64,000 nucleotides of DNA from an uncultured Dermabacter sp. (GTDB taxonomy: Bacteria > Actinomycetota > Actinomycetes > Actinomycetales > Dermabacteraceae), in the NCBI GenBank assembly GCA_947252755.1, contig CAMXWV010000003.1, positions 124,001 to 188,000 of the forward strand, in the 5' to 3' direction. Under the pieces are notes generated by a model. It was not told where the DNA came from and searched no databases. It saw only the letters and a list, made by a program, of their open reading frames with translations. Shown one piece after another: positions 42,920-51,311 of this stretch. The position numbers and the translations under genes are program-made. The first letter of the stretch is position 1. Every line of letters starts with the position of its first letter.

Positions 42920-43171
42920 CAAGGCTGATCTGGGGTGCTGCCTGGGGAGCTATCCGGGTTGCCGGCAGACCCGGGATTGAAAAGACGATTTATTGCGAGC
43001 CGATACAAGGAATTAGTGAATCGCTGTTGGTGGCAATGAGTTGGATTAATGCGGAGCGGCTATTCGGCCTTGGTGCTGCGCTGTTTATCGGCTGCATTCG
43101 GAGGCTGGGAAAGCCCGTCCGATGCCGATTCGTGAGCGGTCGTGGATCTTTTGGGGCGGGTCGGCATGGGG
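42920..43171. other. intergenic stretch without recognisable genes, AT-richer than surroundings
   Basis: Between the palindrome and the tRNA terminator I see no convincing coding frame on either strand; the one long frame (to 43224) runs into the tRNA and has no ribosome site. The part around 42965-43060 is clearly richer in A and T than the rest of the window. With the tRNA-Pro gene next to it this could be a scar of integration, but no attachment-site duplication, integrase remnant or repeat is visible. Confidence 0.5.
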
Positions 43172-43206
43172 AAGGGCCCCTCCGGCACTGTGCCGGAGGG
43201 GCCCTT
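43172..43206 (-). terminator. strong terminator after tRNA-Pro
   Basis: AAGGGCCCCTCCGGCA (43172-43187) pairs perfectly with its complement at 43191-43206: a 16-bp stem with a 3-nt loop. It lies 6 nt beyond the encoded CCA end of the tRNA. There is only a short T-run, but the stem is very stable. Confidence 0.75.
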
Positions 43207-43212
43207 TCTGCA

Positions 43213-43289
<77 letters not shown>

Positions 43290-43321
43290 AGAGGATCGGA
43301 CCGCCGAAGCGGACCCACTCA

Positions 43322-43327
43322 ACTATA
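43322..43327 (-). promoter_or_regulatory. candidate -10 element of tRNA-Pro
   Basis: Minus-strand TATAGT with a weak TTCGCC 18 nt upstream as -35; transcription would start about 26 nt before the mature tRNA. Confidence 0.55.
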
Positions 43328-43365
43328 GCGGCGGTGATCCGGCTTGGCGAAATCCCTCCCGACAA

Positions 43366-43385
43366 GGCGTGGCATCTCACACGCC
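43366..43385 (-). terminator. probable terminator of ponA2-phosphoesterase unit
   Basis: GGCGTG (43366-43371) and CACGCC (43380-43385) form a 6-bp stem with an 8-nt loop, 17 nt after the phosphoesterase stop on the minus strand, followed by TTGTC. The weak T-run limits confidence. Confidence 0.45.
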
Positions 43386-43402
43386 CTTTGTGCCGCGCAG
43401 AC

Positions 43403-44326
43403 TCAGCGCCGCTCGCGCAGCGTGATCAGCGTGGCTTCCGGCGGGTTCGCCGTGCGCATGTTGTGGAACGGGTTAGCGCCGAGCCCGCCGCTCACGTGCA
43501 GCGGAACCCCGCTATGCCAGGAGACGCCCTTCGCCTGGGTACGCGGCAGGTCGCAGTTGGTGACCAGCGCGCCGATGAATGGCAGCGCCAGCTGCCCGCC
43601 GTGCGTATGCCCGGCCAGGATCAGATCGCAGCCTTCGCTCACCATTGCGGAGAGCACTCGCTGGTAGGGCGCGTGCACAATGCCCAGCCGCAGCCGGGGA
43701 CGGCCGGGTGCTGTTTCGGTGTAGGAGGACTCCGTCAACGGCGGGTACTCGTCGTGATCCAGGTGCGGATCATCCACGCCCACGATGTCGATGTCCACGC
43801 CCGCTGCTGCGATCGTGCCCCGGCGATTGTCCGCATCGAACCACCCGGCTGATGTGAACGCCTCCACCAGTCGTTCGGTGGGGAGCTCTGGATCTTTGGG
43901 GCCGTCCTCGTGGCGCGGATCCTTCAGGAGGTAGCGGAAGAGGTTGCGTTTGCCGGCGGCATATTTGTCATTGGAGCCGAGCACGAACGCCCCGGGTCGC
44001 TGCAGCAGCGGTGAGAGCGCATCCAGCAGTGGGTGGATGGCCGTTTCAGCGGCAACATTGTCCCCGGTGTTGACCACGAAGTCCGGGCGCAGGGCGCCGA
44101 GCATGGAGATGAACTCGAGCTTGCGAGTCTGGTCCGGCATGAGGTGCGCGTCGGAGATGTGCAGGATCCGCACCCGCCCCGCGCCTGCCGGCAGGATATC
44201 CAGATCCACCTCCCGCAGGCGAAACATGGTGGGCTCGATGTGCCGAGCCCACACGTGGGCGCCAGCGGCCACAGCGAATGCCGCCGCGCCAGCGGTCAGG
44301 GCGGCAGTCCGCCAGCGTGATGCCAC
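43403..44326 (-). CDS. membrane-anchored metallophosphoesterase (YaeI/Rv3683-like)
   Basis: A 307-aa calcineurin-like phosphoesterase with an N-terminal signal-anchor (LTAGAAAFAVAAGAHVWA). Metal-binding motifs are ISDAHL (DxH), GDN, GSND (in place of GNHD), a later His in IVHAP, and AGHTHGGQ. The substrate is unknown; related proteins hydrolyse lipid-linked phosphates such as UDP-diacylglucosamine. It follows ponA2 by 2 bp on the same transcript, the arrangement of Rv3682-Rv3683 in M. tuberculosis. Confidence 0.88.
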   Translation of the reverse strand: MASRWRTAALTAGAAAFAVAAGAHVWARHIEPTMFRLREVDLDILPAGAGRVRILHISDAHLMPDQTRKLEFISMLGALRPDFVVNTGDNVAAETAIHPLLDALSPLLQRPGAFVLGSNDKYAAGKRNLFRYLLKDPRHEDGPKDPELPTERLVEAFTSAGWFDADNRRGTIAAAGVDIDIVGVDDPHLDHDEYPPLTESSYTETAPGRPRLRLGIVHAPYQRVLSAMVSEGCDLILAGHTHGGQLALPFIGALVTNCDLPRTQAKGVSWHSGVPLHVSGGLGANPFHNMRTANPPEATLITLRERR

Positions 44327-44328
44327 TG

Positions 44329-46644
44329 TCAGTCACCGCCCTCGCCTGTGTCGTCGTCCTGATTCTCGTCAGTGGGCTTGCCGCCGCCCTTGGAGCGCTT
44401 GGACTGCTTCTTGACCTGGTCTTCCTGCTGCTTGCGCTGCTGTTCGTCCTGCTTCTTCTCCGCGCTGCTGGGCCGTTGGGGCTCGCCGGGGAAGGGCTGG
44501 TTGGGCAGGCCTTCGTGAGCTCGGGTCATGTACTCATGCCAGGTGGGCAGGGCAACCGTGTTCCCCCATACGTGGCCGCGTGCAAGGTAGCGGCCGTCCA
44601 CCTGGAACCCGCCGGGGCGCACGTCGGAGGTCGGGTTGCCGAACCACACCGCAGTGGACATCTGGCGGGTGAAGCCCACGTACCAGGTGTGGTACTGGCT
44701 GCCGGAGGTGCCGGTCTTGCCGCCCGCGTCATGACCCGGAATAACCATGCCCTTGCCGGTGGCCTTCGGGTCGGAGAGGTCCTGCTGGAGCGTCCAGGTC
44801 ATGGCATCAGCCACATCGGGCTCCAGCACCTTCTTACATTGGCCCTTCGTGAAGGGCATCTCCTTGTCATCGCGGCCGGTCACGGAGGTGATCGCGGTCG
44901 GTGTGCAGTAGGTGCCGCCGGCAGGGAAGGTTGCATAGGCCGCCGCCATGTCCAGCGCGGAGATGTTCAGCTCACCGAGCGCGAGCACAGACGGAGAGAG
45001 GGTCTGCCCGTACATGTCCCGAACGGACAGCTTCTGGTTCTTCTCCTGCTGCATATCGATATAGGCAGGGGTGACTCCCATCTCCCGCGAGGTCTCCGCA
45101 ATCGTGCAGAGATCAGCCCGCTGCGCGATCCTCGCATAGGAGGTGTTCACGGAGAACTTCGTCGCATCCAAAACCGTCTGAGTAGGCGGCAGTGAGATGG
45201 ACACGGCGTTGTCAGGGTTCCAGCCGGTTGACTCGAACCACCGGCCCCCGTCCAGGCAGTGCGCGGGGAAGGAGGTGAAGGTCTCCCGGTTGGTGGCCAC
45301 GGTGTCCCAGATGGAGCCGCCGTTCTTCAGGTAGGTGGCCAACACCAGGGGTTTGAACGTGGAGCCCACCGGGAATCCGTTGCCGCCCCCCAGTGCCTTC
45401 GGCACGTTGAAGTTGAGCGCGGTCTCGCCCGGTCCCGCATCCTGATGCGGGTTGAAGGTGCGGTTCTGCGCCATCACCAGGATCTTGCCGCTGCCCGGCT
45501 CGACGGTCACGATCGTGTGGCCGAAGCCGTGCGACTCCGCGGCGGGCACCCGGCGGTTGAGGATCTCCTCGGCAGCCTTCTGCTTGCCGGGGTCCAGGGT
45601 GGTGCGGATGGTGAGGCCGCCGCCGTACAGCTTCTTCTGACGCTCTTCCGGGGTCTTGCCGAAGGCGGGGTCGCTGAGCAGCGAGCGGGTGACGTAGTCG
45701 CAGAAGAAGCCCGAACCGCGGGCGTCTGCGCAGCCGGCGGTCACATTCTTGACCTTGAGCATGTCCTTCACGGGCTGCGTGGAGTATTTCTCGTACTCCT
45801 CTGCGCTGATGTAGCCCTCGGACTTCATCTTGCTGAGCACTTCGTTGCGCCGACTCTCCGCCCGGTCAGGGTTGGTGACCGGGTCGTACATGTTCGGCGC
45901 ATTCGTGATGCCGGCAAGCAGCGCGGCCTCGCCCGGGTTCACGTCCTTGGCGCTCTTGGAGAAGTAGTGCTGGGAGGCGGTCTCCACCCCGTACTGTGAC
46001 GGTCCGAACTGCGCCACGTTGAGGTAGCCGTTGAGGATCTCATCCTTGGACCATTGCCGCTCCACGGAGATGGCGAGCTTCGCTTCCTTCAGCTTGCGCA
46101 GGTAAGTGGGTGCGGTGGCGTCCTGAATCGCCTGTTTGTCATTGCGCTGAACAGCATCGGCGAGCAGCGCGTTCTTCACGTACTGCTGGGTGAGAGTGGA
46201 GGCTCCCTGGGTGTCGGCGCCGCTGGCGTTCGACGCGAGCGCGCGCGCCGTTCCCTGCAGGTCCACGCCGTTGTGCTCATAGAAGCGTCGGTCTTCCACC
46301 GCGATCACCGCGTGCTGCAGGTTCGGTGAGATCTGATCCAGCGGAACCATGATGCGGTTCTGTGAGTAGAAGGTGGCCAGCAGACTGCCGTCAGCAGCCA
46401 GGATGTGGGACGCCTCATTCAGCGGTTCCACTTCGAGCTCGCTCGGCAGCGATTCGAACATGGAGGCGCCGTCCTTGGCCACGCTCGAGGCGAAGGTAAC
46501 CGCAGGCAGGAAGAATGCGGCCATGAGCACGCCCGCGAACGCGCACACGGCGAGCATTGCGCCGAGCAGGGACAGCGTCTGCACCGCCGATGCGGGAGCA
46601 GACGCAGCGGCGGGGCGCGAGGAAGCAGCACGGGAATCGGCCAT
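44329..46644 (-). CDS. ponA2: class A penicillin-binding protein (PonA2-like)
   Basis: A 771-aa bifunctional enzyme. After a short cytosolic segment and one membrane helix (about residues 25-50) comes the GT51 glycosyltransferase with VEDRRFYEHNG (catalytic Glu, about residue 116). The transpeptidase domain has GSTFKPLVLA (serine near 428), SVNTS and GGKTGTS (near 642). A Lys/Glu/Gln-rich tail ends the protein; there is no PASTA domain, unlike mycobacterial PonA2. TACTCT lies exactly 7 nt before the ATG. The divergent neighbour is whiB4, as in M. tuberculosis, which supports the ponA2 name. Confidence 0.92.
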   Translation of the reverse strand: MADSRAASSRPAAASAPASAVQTLSLLGAMLAVCAFAGVLMAAFFLPAVTFASSVAKDGASMFESLPSELEVEPLNEASHILAADGSLLATFYSQNRIMVPLDQISPNLQHAVIAVEDRRFYEHNGVDLQGTARALASNASGADTQGASTLTQQYVKNALLADAVQRNDKQAIQDATAPTYLRKLKEAKLAISVERQWSKDEILNGYLNVAQFGPSQYGVETASQHYFSKSAKDVNPGEAALLAGITNAPNMYDPVTNPDRAESRRNEVLSKMKSEGYISAEEYEKYSTQPVKDMLKVKNVTAGCADARGSGFFCDYVTRSLLSDPAFGKTPEERQKKLYGGGLTIRTTLDPGKQKAAEEILNRRVPAAESHGFGHTIVTVEPGSGKILVMAQNRTFNPHQDAGPGETALNFNVPKALGGGNGFPVGSTFKPLVLATYLKNGGSIWDTVATNRETFTSFPAHCLDGGRWFESTGWNPDNAVSISLPPTQTVLDATKFSVNTSYARIAQRADLCTIAETSREMGVTPAYIDMQQEKNQKLSVRDMYGQTLSPSVLALGELNISALDMAAAYATFPAGGTYCTPTAITSVTGRDDKEMPFTKGQCKKVLEPDVADAMTWTLQQDLSDPKATGKGMVIPGHDAGGKTGTSGSQYHTWYVGFTRQMSTAVWFGNPTSDVRPGGFQVDGRYLARGHVWGNTVALPTWHEYMTRAHEGLPNQPFPGEPQRPSSAEKKQDEQQRKQQEDQVKKQSKRSKGGGKPTDENQDDDTGEGGD

Positions 46645-46651
46645 AGCGACC

Positions 46652-46657
46652 AGAGTA
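46652..46657 (-). promoter_or_regulatory. candidate -10 element for leaderless ponA2 mRNA
   Basis: Minus-strand TACTCT, then 7 nt and the ponA2 ATG at 46644. Confidence 0.55.
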
Positions 46658-46807
46658 CCTACTGCGGCCCGGCACTACTAGGGCAGCGCCGTGATCATCA
46701 CCATCGGCCGGGCTCAGCCGCCGCCGGTGAGCTCAGTCCCCAGCGTGACCGCCGGCCGGGCCTGGATGGCCGCCCCCGGCTTTCCTTGAGCGCAAACCGA
46801 GCGCAAG

Positions 46808-46837
46808 TTGGGAACTCTCTGCATGTGGCACTAGGAT
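46808..46837 (+). promoter_or_regulatory. whiB4 promoter
   Basis: TTGGGA (46808-46813) and TAGGAT (46832-46837) are separated by 18 bp, a good sigma-70-type promoter. The leader is about 38 nt and carries AAAGGAG (46868-46874) 7 nt before the GTG start. Confidence 0.65.
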
Positions 46838-46881
46838 GTGGCTCACATTGGGAGCAGTGCCGAGTGCAAAGGAGCATTGGG

Positions 46882-47181
46882 GTGACGGTGACCACCATCC
46901 GGGAGAGCGTGGACGGATTGCACTGGGCAAGCCGGGGTGCATGCACAAAACAGGACCCGGAGGACTTCTTCGTTCAGGGAGCGCAGCAGCAGAAGGCGAA
47001 GCTGCTGTGCCGTGGATGCCCCGTCCTCGAACTCTGTTTGGCCGACGCGCTCAACAATCGCATCGAGTTCGGCGTTTGGGGAGGCATGACAGAGCGCGAA
47101 CGCCGCCGCCTGCTCCGCACGCACCCGAGCGTGGACGACTGGCTGGAGGTCCTTCAGTCCACACCGCGCAAAACCGCGTAG
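46882..47181 (+). CDS. whiB4: WhiB-family iron-sulfur regulator (WhiB4/WblA-like)
   Basis: A 99-aa WhiB protein. Four cysteines ligate a [4Fe-4S] cluster: one in ASRGACTKQDPE and three in LCRGCPVLELC (CxxCx5C). The beta-turn motif GVWGGMTERERRRLL follows, with a basic C-terminus that contacts DNA or sigma factor. WhiB proteins sense O2 and NO and act with the primary sigma factor. The WhiB4/WblA name rests mainly on the position opposite ponA2 and before the DUF4177/RidA/MBL genes. GTG 46882 is set by AAAGGAG. Confidence 0.85.
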   Translation: MTVTTIRESVDGLHWASRGACTKQDPEDFFVQGAQQQKAKLLCRGCPVLELCLADALNNRIEFGVWGGMTERERRRLLRTHPSVDDWLEVLQSTPRKTA

Positions 47182-47184
47182 CCT
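47179..47184 (+). promoter_or_regulatory. candidate -10 element before the DUF4177 gene
   Basis: TAGCCT, whose TAG is the whiB4 stop codon, is followed by 6 nt and the ATG at 47191; a second, leaderless start for the downstream operon is likely. Confidence 0.45.
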
Positions 47185-47190
47185 AGGGGC

Positions 47191-47370
47191 ATGACTGCAC
47201 ACACCACATGGGAGTATCTGACCACTCCTCTGCTCATCCATAACACCAAGGCGATCCTCGATAACTTCGGCTCTGACGGCTGGGAGCTCGTCCAGGTCAT
47301 CGAAGGTCCTCAGGGTCCCGGCTCCCTTGTTGCCTATTTCAAGCGCCCGATCCTCGGAGGTGACCAGTGA
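47191..47370 (+). CDS. DUF4177-family small protein (59 aa)
   Basis: A 59-codon gene coding for MTAHTTWEYLTTPLLIHNTK followed by a GWELVQVIEGPQG strand and AYFKRP. The W-E-Y-x-T start and the DGWELV-x(n)-YFKRP end are the DUF4177 pattern of small actinobacterial proteins found next to ridA. The function is unknown. It is 9 bp after whiB4 and overlaps ridA by GTGA (47367-47370), so it is part of that operon. Confidence 0.85.
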   Translation: MTAHTTWEYLTTPLLIHNTKAILDNFGSDGWELVQVIEGPQGPGSLVAYFKRPILGGDQ

Positions 47371-47843
47371 GCGCAGTTGAACAGCGCCTGCAGGAGATGG
47401 GCCTGAGCCTGCCCGCGGTCGCAGCTCCCGTGGCTGCCTATGTGCCGGCGGTCGTCTCCGGTCAGCACGTCTACACCTCCGGACAGCTGCCGTTGGTGAA
47501 CGGTGAGGTTCCGATCCAGGGCCGCGTGGGCAACGTGGAGGATCCTGACGTGGTGGATCCTGATGAGGCGAAGAACCTCGCGCAGATCGCCGGCTTGAAC
47601 GCGCTTGCCGCGATCAAGGCGGAGATCGGCGACCTGGACCGCATCACCCGCATCGTCAAGGTGACCGGCTACGTGTCGAGCATGCCGGACTTCTTTGGTC
47701 AGCCCGCCGTCGTCAACGGCGTCTCCGAGCTGCTTGCAGAGGCGTTCCAGGACGCTGGAACGCACGCCCGCGCTGCCGTCGGTGTGGCGGCTCTGCCGTT
47801 GAACGTTCCGGTTGAGGTGGACATCATCGCGGAGTTCCGGTGA
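47367..47843 (+). CDS. RidA-family protein (Rid/YjgF/YER057c/UK114)
   Basis: A 158-aa Rid-family protein; trimeric family members hydrolyse reactive enamine/imine intermediates. The core shows HVYTSGQLPLVNGEVPIQG, AKNLAQIAGLNALAAI, and HARAAVGVAALPLNVPVEVD, where the Arg of HARAAVG is the substrate-carboxylate ligand. It is slightly longer than RidA proper and similar to Rv3678c in position. The GTG start overlaps the DUF4177 stop; its own stop overlaps the MBL gene (GTGA). Confidence 0.88.
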   Translation: MSAVEQRLQEMGLSLPAVAAPVAAYVPAVVSGQHVYTSGQLPLVNGEVPIQGRVGNVEDPDVVDPDEAKNLAQIAGLNALAAIKAEIGDLDRITRIVKVTGYVSSMPDFFGQPAVVNGVSELLAEAFQDAGTHARAAVGVAALPLNVPVEVDIIAEFR

Positions 47844-48655
47844 CCGTTGCCGTTCATCGTGTTCCCGCCGCCAACGCGGGCCCGATGACTCTTCGCGGCA
47901 CCAATACCTATGTGATCGCTTCGGCCACCACCGCCTGGATCGTGGACCCCGGGCCCCGCGATCGCGCCCATGCGCAGGCGGTGGTGGATCAGGTGGTTGC
48001 CACCGGAGTTCGCGCCGTGGGCGGCATCATCGCCACTCACCATCACAGCGACCACACGGACGGCATCGGAGTGATCCGCCGGGCCCTGTCCACCGCCACC
48101 GGCCACACCGTGCCCCTGTGGGCTGCTGACCCCGGTCTGGTGCCTGGTGCCGCCACACCGCCGAGTGAGCTGGCTGCCGGAGGCGAGCGCGCCGCGGAGA
48201 TCATTCACACTCCCGGGCACACCGGGGACGGACTGAGCATCCTGGTGGAGGGCGGCCGCCTGCTCACCGGAGATCTGCTGCTTGGTGACGGCAGTTCCAC
48301 AGTCATCATGCCGGACGGCTCCCTCGCCGACCTTCTGCAGTCCCTTGAGGTGCTGCGCGTGATGGCGCTGGATGGCAGCATCGCTTCGCTTCACCCCGGT
48401 CACGGCAATGAGATCGACGGCCCGCACGCGGTGCATGAGGCGATCGAGCATCAGCTTGCGCATCGACGTCGGCGCATTGATGAGGTGCGAGCGCTGCGTG
48501 AGCGTGGCACCCTGCAGATCACGAAGATCGTGGACACCGTGTATGGCCAGCAGCTTGCGGCCGCGCCGGCTGCGGACCGGGACGCGCTGCGGCAGGCGGC
48601 GACGTACACCGTTCGCGCCACCCTCGCGTATCTCACCGAACAGGAGCGGGTCTGA
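47840..48655 (+). CDS. metallo-beta-lactamase-fold hydrolase
   Basis: A 271-aa MBL-fold hydrolase with the zinc motif THHHSDHTDG, later GHTGDG, and a C-terminal HPGHG histidine, followed by a helical winged-helix-like tail as in LACTB2/Rv3677c proteins. The natural substrate is unknown; some relatives act as ribonucleases or thioesterases. GTG start in a 4-bp overlap with ridA. The operon ends at the hairpin at 48698-48740. Confidence 0.88.
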   Translation: MTVAVHRVPAANAGPMTLRGTNTYVIASATTAWIVDPGPRDRAHAQAVVDQVVATGVRAVGGIIATHHHSDHTDGIGVIRRALSTATGHTVPLWAADPGLVPGAATPPSELAAGGERAAEIIHTPGHTGDGLSILVEGGRLLTGDLLLGDGSSTVIMPDGSLADLLQSLEVLRVMALDGSIASLHPGHGNEIDGPHAVHEAIEHQLAHRRRRIDEVRALRERGTLQITKIVDTVYGQQLAAAPAADRDALRQAATYTVRATLAYLTEQERV

Positions 48656-48697
48656 CTGCGCCGGCCCACCTGAGCCATGCGCCTGCACCGCCGACGG

Positions 48698-48740
48698 TGA
48701 AACGCCCCGACCAGATCACTTCCTGGTGCGGGGCGTTTCA
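48698..48740. terminator. bidirectional terminator between MBL gene and crp
   Basis: TGAAACGCCCCG (48698-48709) pairs with CGGGGCGTTTCA (48729-48740), with an inner CCAG/CTGG helix. A-rich and T-rich ends serve both strands, fitting the convergent genes. Confidence 0.8.
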
Positions 48741-48757
48741 GTGTGCGCGTGAGGAGA

Positions 48758-49435
48758 TCAGCGAGCGCGGCGGCGCAGCCGCTCGATGTCGATCAACAGA
48801 ACGGCGCGAGCCTCCAGGCGGATCCAGGAGCGGGAGGCGAAGTCCGCAAGCGCCTTGTTCACGGTTTCACGGGAGGCGCCCACCAGCTGAGCAAGCTCCT
48901 CCTGGGTGAGGCCATGGGACACCATGATGCCGTCATCGGTCTGACGGCCGAAGCGCTGCGCCAGATCCAGCAGGTTCTTCGCCACGCGGCCCGGCACATC
49001 AGCGAATACCAGGTCCGCAAGAGACTCGTTGGTTTTGCGCAGGCGGCGGGCCAGCGACGCGAGCAGGTGGCGAGCCACCTCGGGACGCTGCGCGAGCACA
49101 CGGTACAGATCCTGCTGGGTCAGCGAGTACAGGGTGGACTCGGCAACCGCGGTGGCAGTGGCGTTCCGCGGAGCCGGATCGAACAGGGACAGCTCACCGA
49201 GGGTTTCGCCCGGGCCCAGAACAGCCAGCAGATTCTCGCGGCCATCGCCCGACGCGTGCCCCACCTTCACCTTGCCGGAGCCGATGATGAACAGGCGGTC
49301 GCCCTGGTCGCCCTCGCGGAACACCACTGACCCGCGGTGGTAATCCTCCTGCGTCATCGAATCGAGGACGGCCTGCTTGCCGTCATCGTCGAGAGCGGCG
49401 AACAGGGGCGCTGAGCGTACGATGTTTTCGTCCAC
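48758..49435 (-). CDS. crp: Crp/Fnr-family cAMP receptor-type regulator
   Basis: A 225-aa transcription factor. The cyclic-nucleotide domain (about residues 1-115) carries GETLGELSLFDPAPRNATATA, close to the cAMP-binding segment of mycobacterial CRP and corynebacterial GlxR. The C-terminal winged helix has LTQEELAQLVGASRETVNKAL. GTG 49435 (VDENIVRSAPLF) is chosen because AGGAGAG lies 7 nt upstream and the length then matches the family; an ATG at 49462 is open. A -10-like TAGCCT lies at 49479-49484. Diverges from nth, as Rv3676/Rv3674c do. Confidence 0.92.
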   Translation of the reverse strand: MDENIVRSAPLFAALDDDGKQAVLDSMTQEDYHRGSVVFREGDQGDRLFIIGSGKVKVGHASGDGRENLLAVLGPGETLGELSLFDPAPRNATATAVAESTLYSLTQQDLYRVLAQRPEVARHLLASLARRLRKTNESLADLVFADVPGRVAKNLLDLAQRFGRQTDDGIMVSHGLTQEELAQLVGASRETVNKALADFASRSWIRLEARAVLLIDIERLRRRAR

Positions 49436-49528
49436 GGTGAAGTCTCTCCTGAGCGTCGTCAAATCCGTTACATCTCACAGGCTACCGCTTTTCCCTGGGC
49501 TCGGGGAGAAGCGGAAGGAGCAGAAGCA

Positions 49529-50197
49529 GTGAAGAAACCGCTGAGCATCCAGCGCGTGCGCGCCGCTATGGAAGAGCTGTATCCCTCGGCGGCCTGCGAG
49601 CTGGACTTCACCACGGCATTCGAGCTGCTGATCGCCACCGTGCTGTCCGCGCAGACCACGGACGTGCGCGTCAACCAGACCACTCCTGAACTGTTCCGCC
49701 GCTGGCCGGATCCGCATGCCATGGCGCAGGCTGACCCGGAGGAGGTCCGGGCGGTGCTCCACCCGCTCGGCATGGGCGCGCGCCGGGCTGGTCAGGTGAT
49801 CGGACTGTCTCAGCAGCTGCTCCAGGAGCATGACGGGCAGGTGCCGAACGATCAGGCGGCGCTGGAAGCCCTTCCCGGAGTGGGCCGGAAAACCGCGCAT
49901 GTGGTGCGGGGGAACTGGTTCGGGGCCTCCCTGCTCACGGTGGACACGCACGTGGGCCGGCTCACCCGCCGCTTCGGCTGGTCGCAGGCCAGCTCCCCGC
50001 TGCGGATTGAAAAGGACGTGGTGGAGCGCGTGGACGCCGCCGCAGCAGAGATCGGCCCCACAGATCTTACCCGGCTCAGCCACCAGCTGATCCTGCACGG
50101 CCGCCGCGTGTGCTCGGCCCGCCGCCCGGACTGTGGGTCCTGCCCGCTGGCAGACGCCTGCCCCTCAGCCGGTATCACGACGGGCACCGCTCCCTGA
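49529..50197 (+). CDS. nth: endonuclease III
   Basis: A 222-aa bifunctional DNA glycosylase/AP lyase for oxidised pyrimidines. The helix-hairpin-helix LPGVGRKTAHVV includes the catalytic lysine (about K121), the aspartate is in VDTHVGRL (about D139), and the C-terminal [4Fe-4S] cysteines are CSARRPDCGSCPLADAC. GTG start with AAGGAG 8 nt upstream. The stop overlaps the NUDIX start (TGATG). Confidence 0.94.
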   Translation: MKKPLSIQRVRAAMEELYPSAACELDFTTAFELLIATVLSAQTTDVRVNQTTPELFRRWPDPHAMAQADPEEVRAVLHPLGMGARRAGQVIGLSQQLLQEHDGQVPNDQAALEALPGVGRKTAHVVRGNWFGASLLTVDTHVGRLTRRFGWSQASSPLRIEKDVVERVDAAAAEIGPTDLTRLSHQLILHGRRVCSARRPDCGSCPLADACPSAGITTGTAP

Positions 50198-50901
50198 TGA
50201 ACACGGTTCCCGGATGGTTTGCTGACCTGGCTCGGCGACTGGAGCCGATCCGCTGCTGGGATGCGCCGGGCGTCGGGAACAGCAGCGCCAGCGCCCCGGG
50301 CGATCAGTCCGCAGTGCTCGCGCTGATCACCGGCAACAGCCGCGAAACGGCTCAGCTGCTGCTGCAGGAACGGGCCCACACACTGCGCTCCCAGCCCGCC
50401 CAGTTCGCCCTGCCCGGCGGGAGGTGCGACCCCGGTGAGGTGAGCCCGCGCGCCACCGCCCTGCGGGAAGCTTGTGAGGAAGTGGGTCTGGATCCGGCCG
50501 CGCCCGCCGTGCTCGGCCAGCTGCCCGCGATGGAGCTCGCCCTGCGCGGCATCCAGGTGGTGCCGGTGGTGGCATGGCTGCCGCGGCTGCCGCAGCTGAG
50601 ACTGCAGACGGCGGAGGTGCATCGGGTGCTGTCTGTGCCGCTCACCGGCCCCGGATCCCTGACGGATCCGGCGGTGACGGTGCGCGCCCTGGTGGGGGAG
50701 CGGGATTTCGGCATCGGCTGGGATCTGCCGCTGGACCCTGATGATCCGGAGGACGACGCGTTCGTGTGGGGCTTCACCGCGCAGATCCTGCGTGCACTGC
50801 TGGAGGCCGCTCAGCTGCCGGTGCCGACGTTGACTGTGATGCGGCAGGTACCCGCTCACCGTGTGTGGACCGTGCCGGGTAGACTGGACGGGATCGAATG
50901 A
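50197..50901 (+). CDS. NUDIX hydrolase, CoA pyrophosphatase (NudL)-like
   Basis: A 234-aa NUDIX protein. The Nudix box is GGRCDPGEVSPRATALREAC followed by EEVGL, with the preceding QFALPGG; QERAHTLRSQPAQ upstream resembles the UPF0035 motif of CoA pyrophosphatases. It probably hydrolyses CoA or a related diphosphate. ATG 50197 shares a base with the nth stop. Same position as Rv3672c in M. tuberculosis. Confidence 0.87.
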   Translation: MNTVPGWFADLARRLEPIRCWDAPGVGNSSASAPGDQSAVLALITGNSRETAQLLLQERAHTLRSQPAQFALPGGRCDPGEVSPRATALREACEEVGLDPAAPAVLGQLPAMELALRGIQVVPVVAWLPRLPQLRLQTAEVHRVLSVPLTGPGSLTDPAVTVRALVGERDFGIGWDLPLDPDDPEDDAFVWGFTAQILRALLEAAQLPVPTLTVMRQVPAHRVWTVPGRLDGIE

Positions 50902-50926
50902 CCCGCGAGATGGAACGAGGATCAGC

Positions 50927-51310
50927 GTGCCCAACGGCAAGGTGAAGTTCTTTGATGTGGAGAAGGGCTTCGGCTTCATCACCAGCGAGGACGGCGGCAG
51001 CGTGTACGTGAACGCGTCGGTCCTCCCGGATGGTCTGACCAGCCTGCGCCCCGGCACCCGCGTGGAGTTCGATATGGTCGATGGCCGCCGCGGCCCGCAG
51101 GCACTGAGCGTGCGCCTGCTGGATCGCGCGCCGAGCGTAGTCCGCAACCGTCGCACCCCCGCTAAGGACATGGTGGTGATTGTGGAGGACCTGATGCAGC
51201 TGCTCGACGGCGCCTCCACGTCCCTGCGTGCCGGCCGCTACCCCGACAAGCGCCTCGCAGCGAAGATCGCCACCGTGCTGCGCGCTGTCGCCGATGATTT
51301 CGAGGACTGA
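50927..51310 (+). CDS. cold-shock domain protein with C-terminal extension (127 aa)
   Basis: Residues 1-66 form a cold-shock domain with KGFGFI (RNP-1) and VYVNAS (RNP-2 variant), preceded by VPNGKVKFFDVE. A helical, charged extension of about 55 residues (DMVVIVEDLMQLLDGAS...) follows, as in the long actinobacterial type. It binds single-stranded nucleic acid as an RNA chaperone. GTG start with GAGG 7 nt upstream; a -10-like TAGACT at 50880-50885 inside the end of the NUDIX gene may give it its own promoter. DUF3027 follows 1 bp after its stop. Confidence 0.92.
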   Translation: MPNGKVKFFDVEKGFGFITSEDGGSVYVNASVLPDGLTSLRPGTRVEFDMVDGRRGPQALSVRLLDRAPSVVRNRRTPAKDMVVIVEDLMQLLDGASTSLRAGRYPDKRLAAKIATVLRAVADDFED

Positions 51311-51311
51311 T

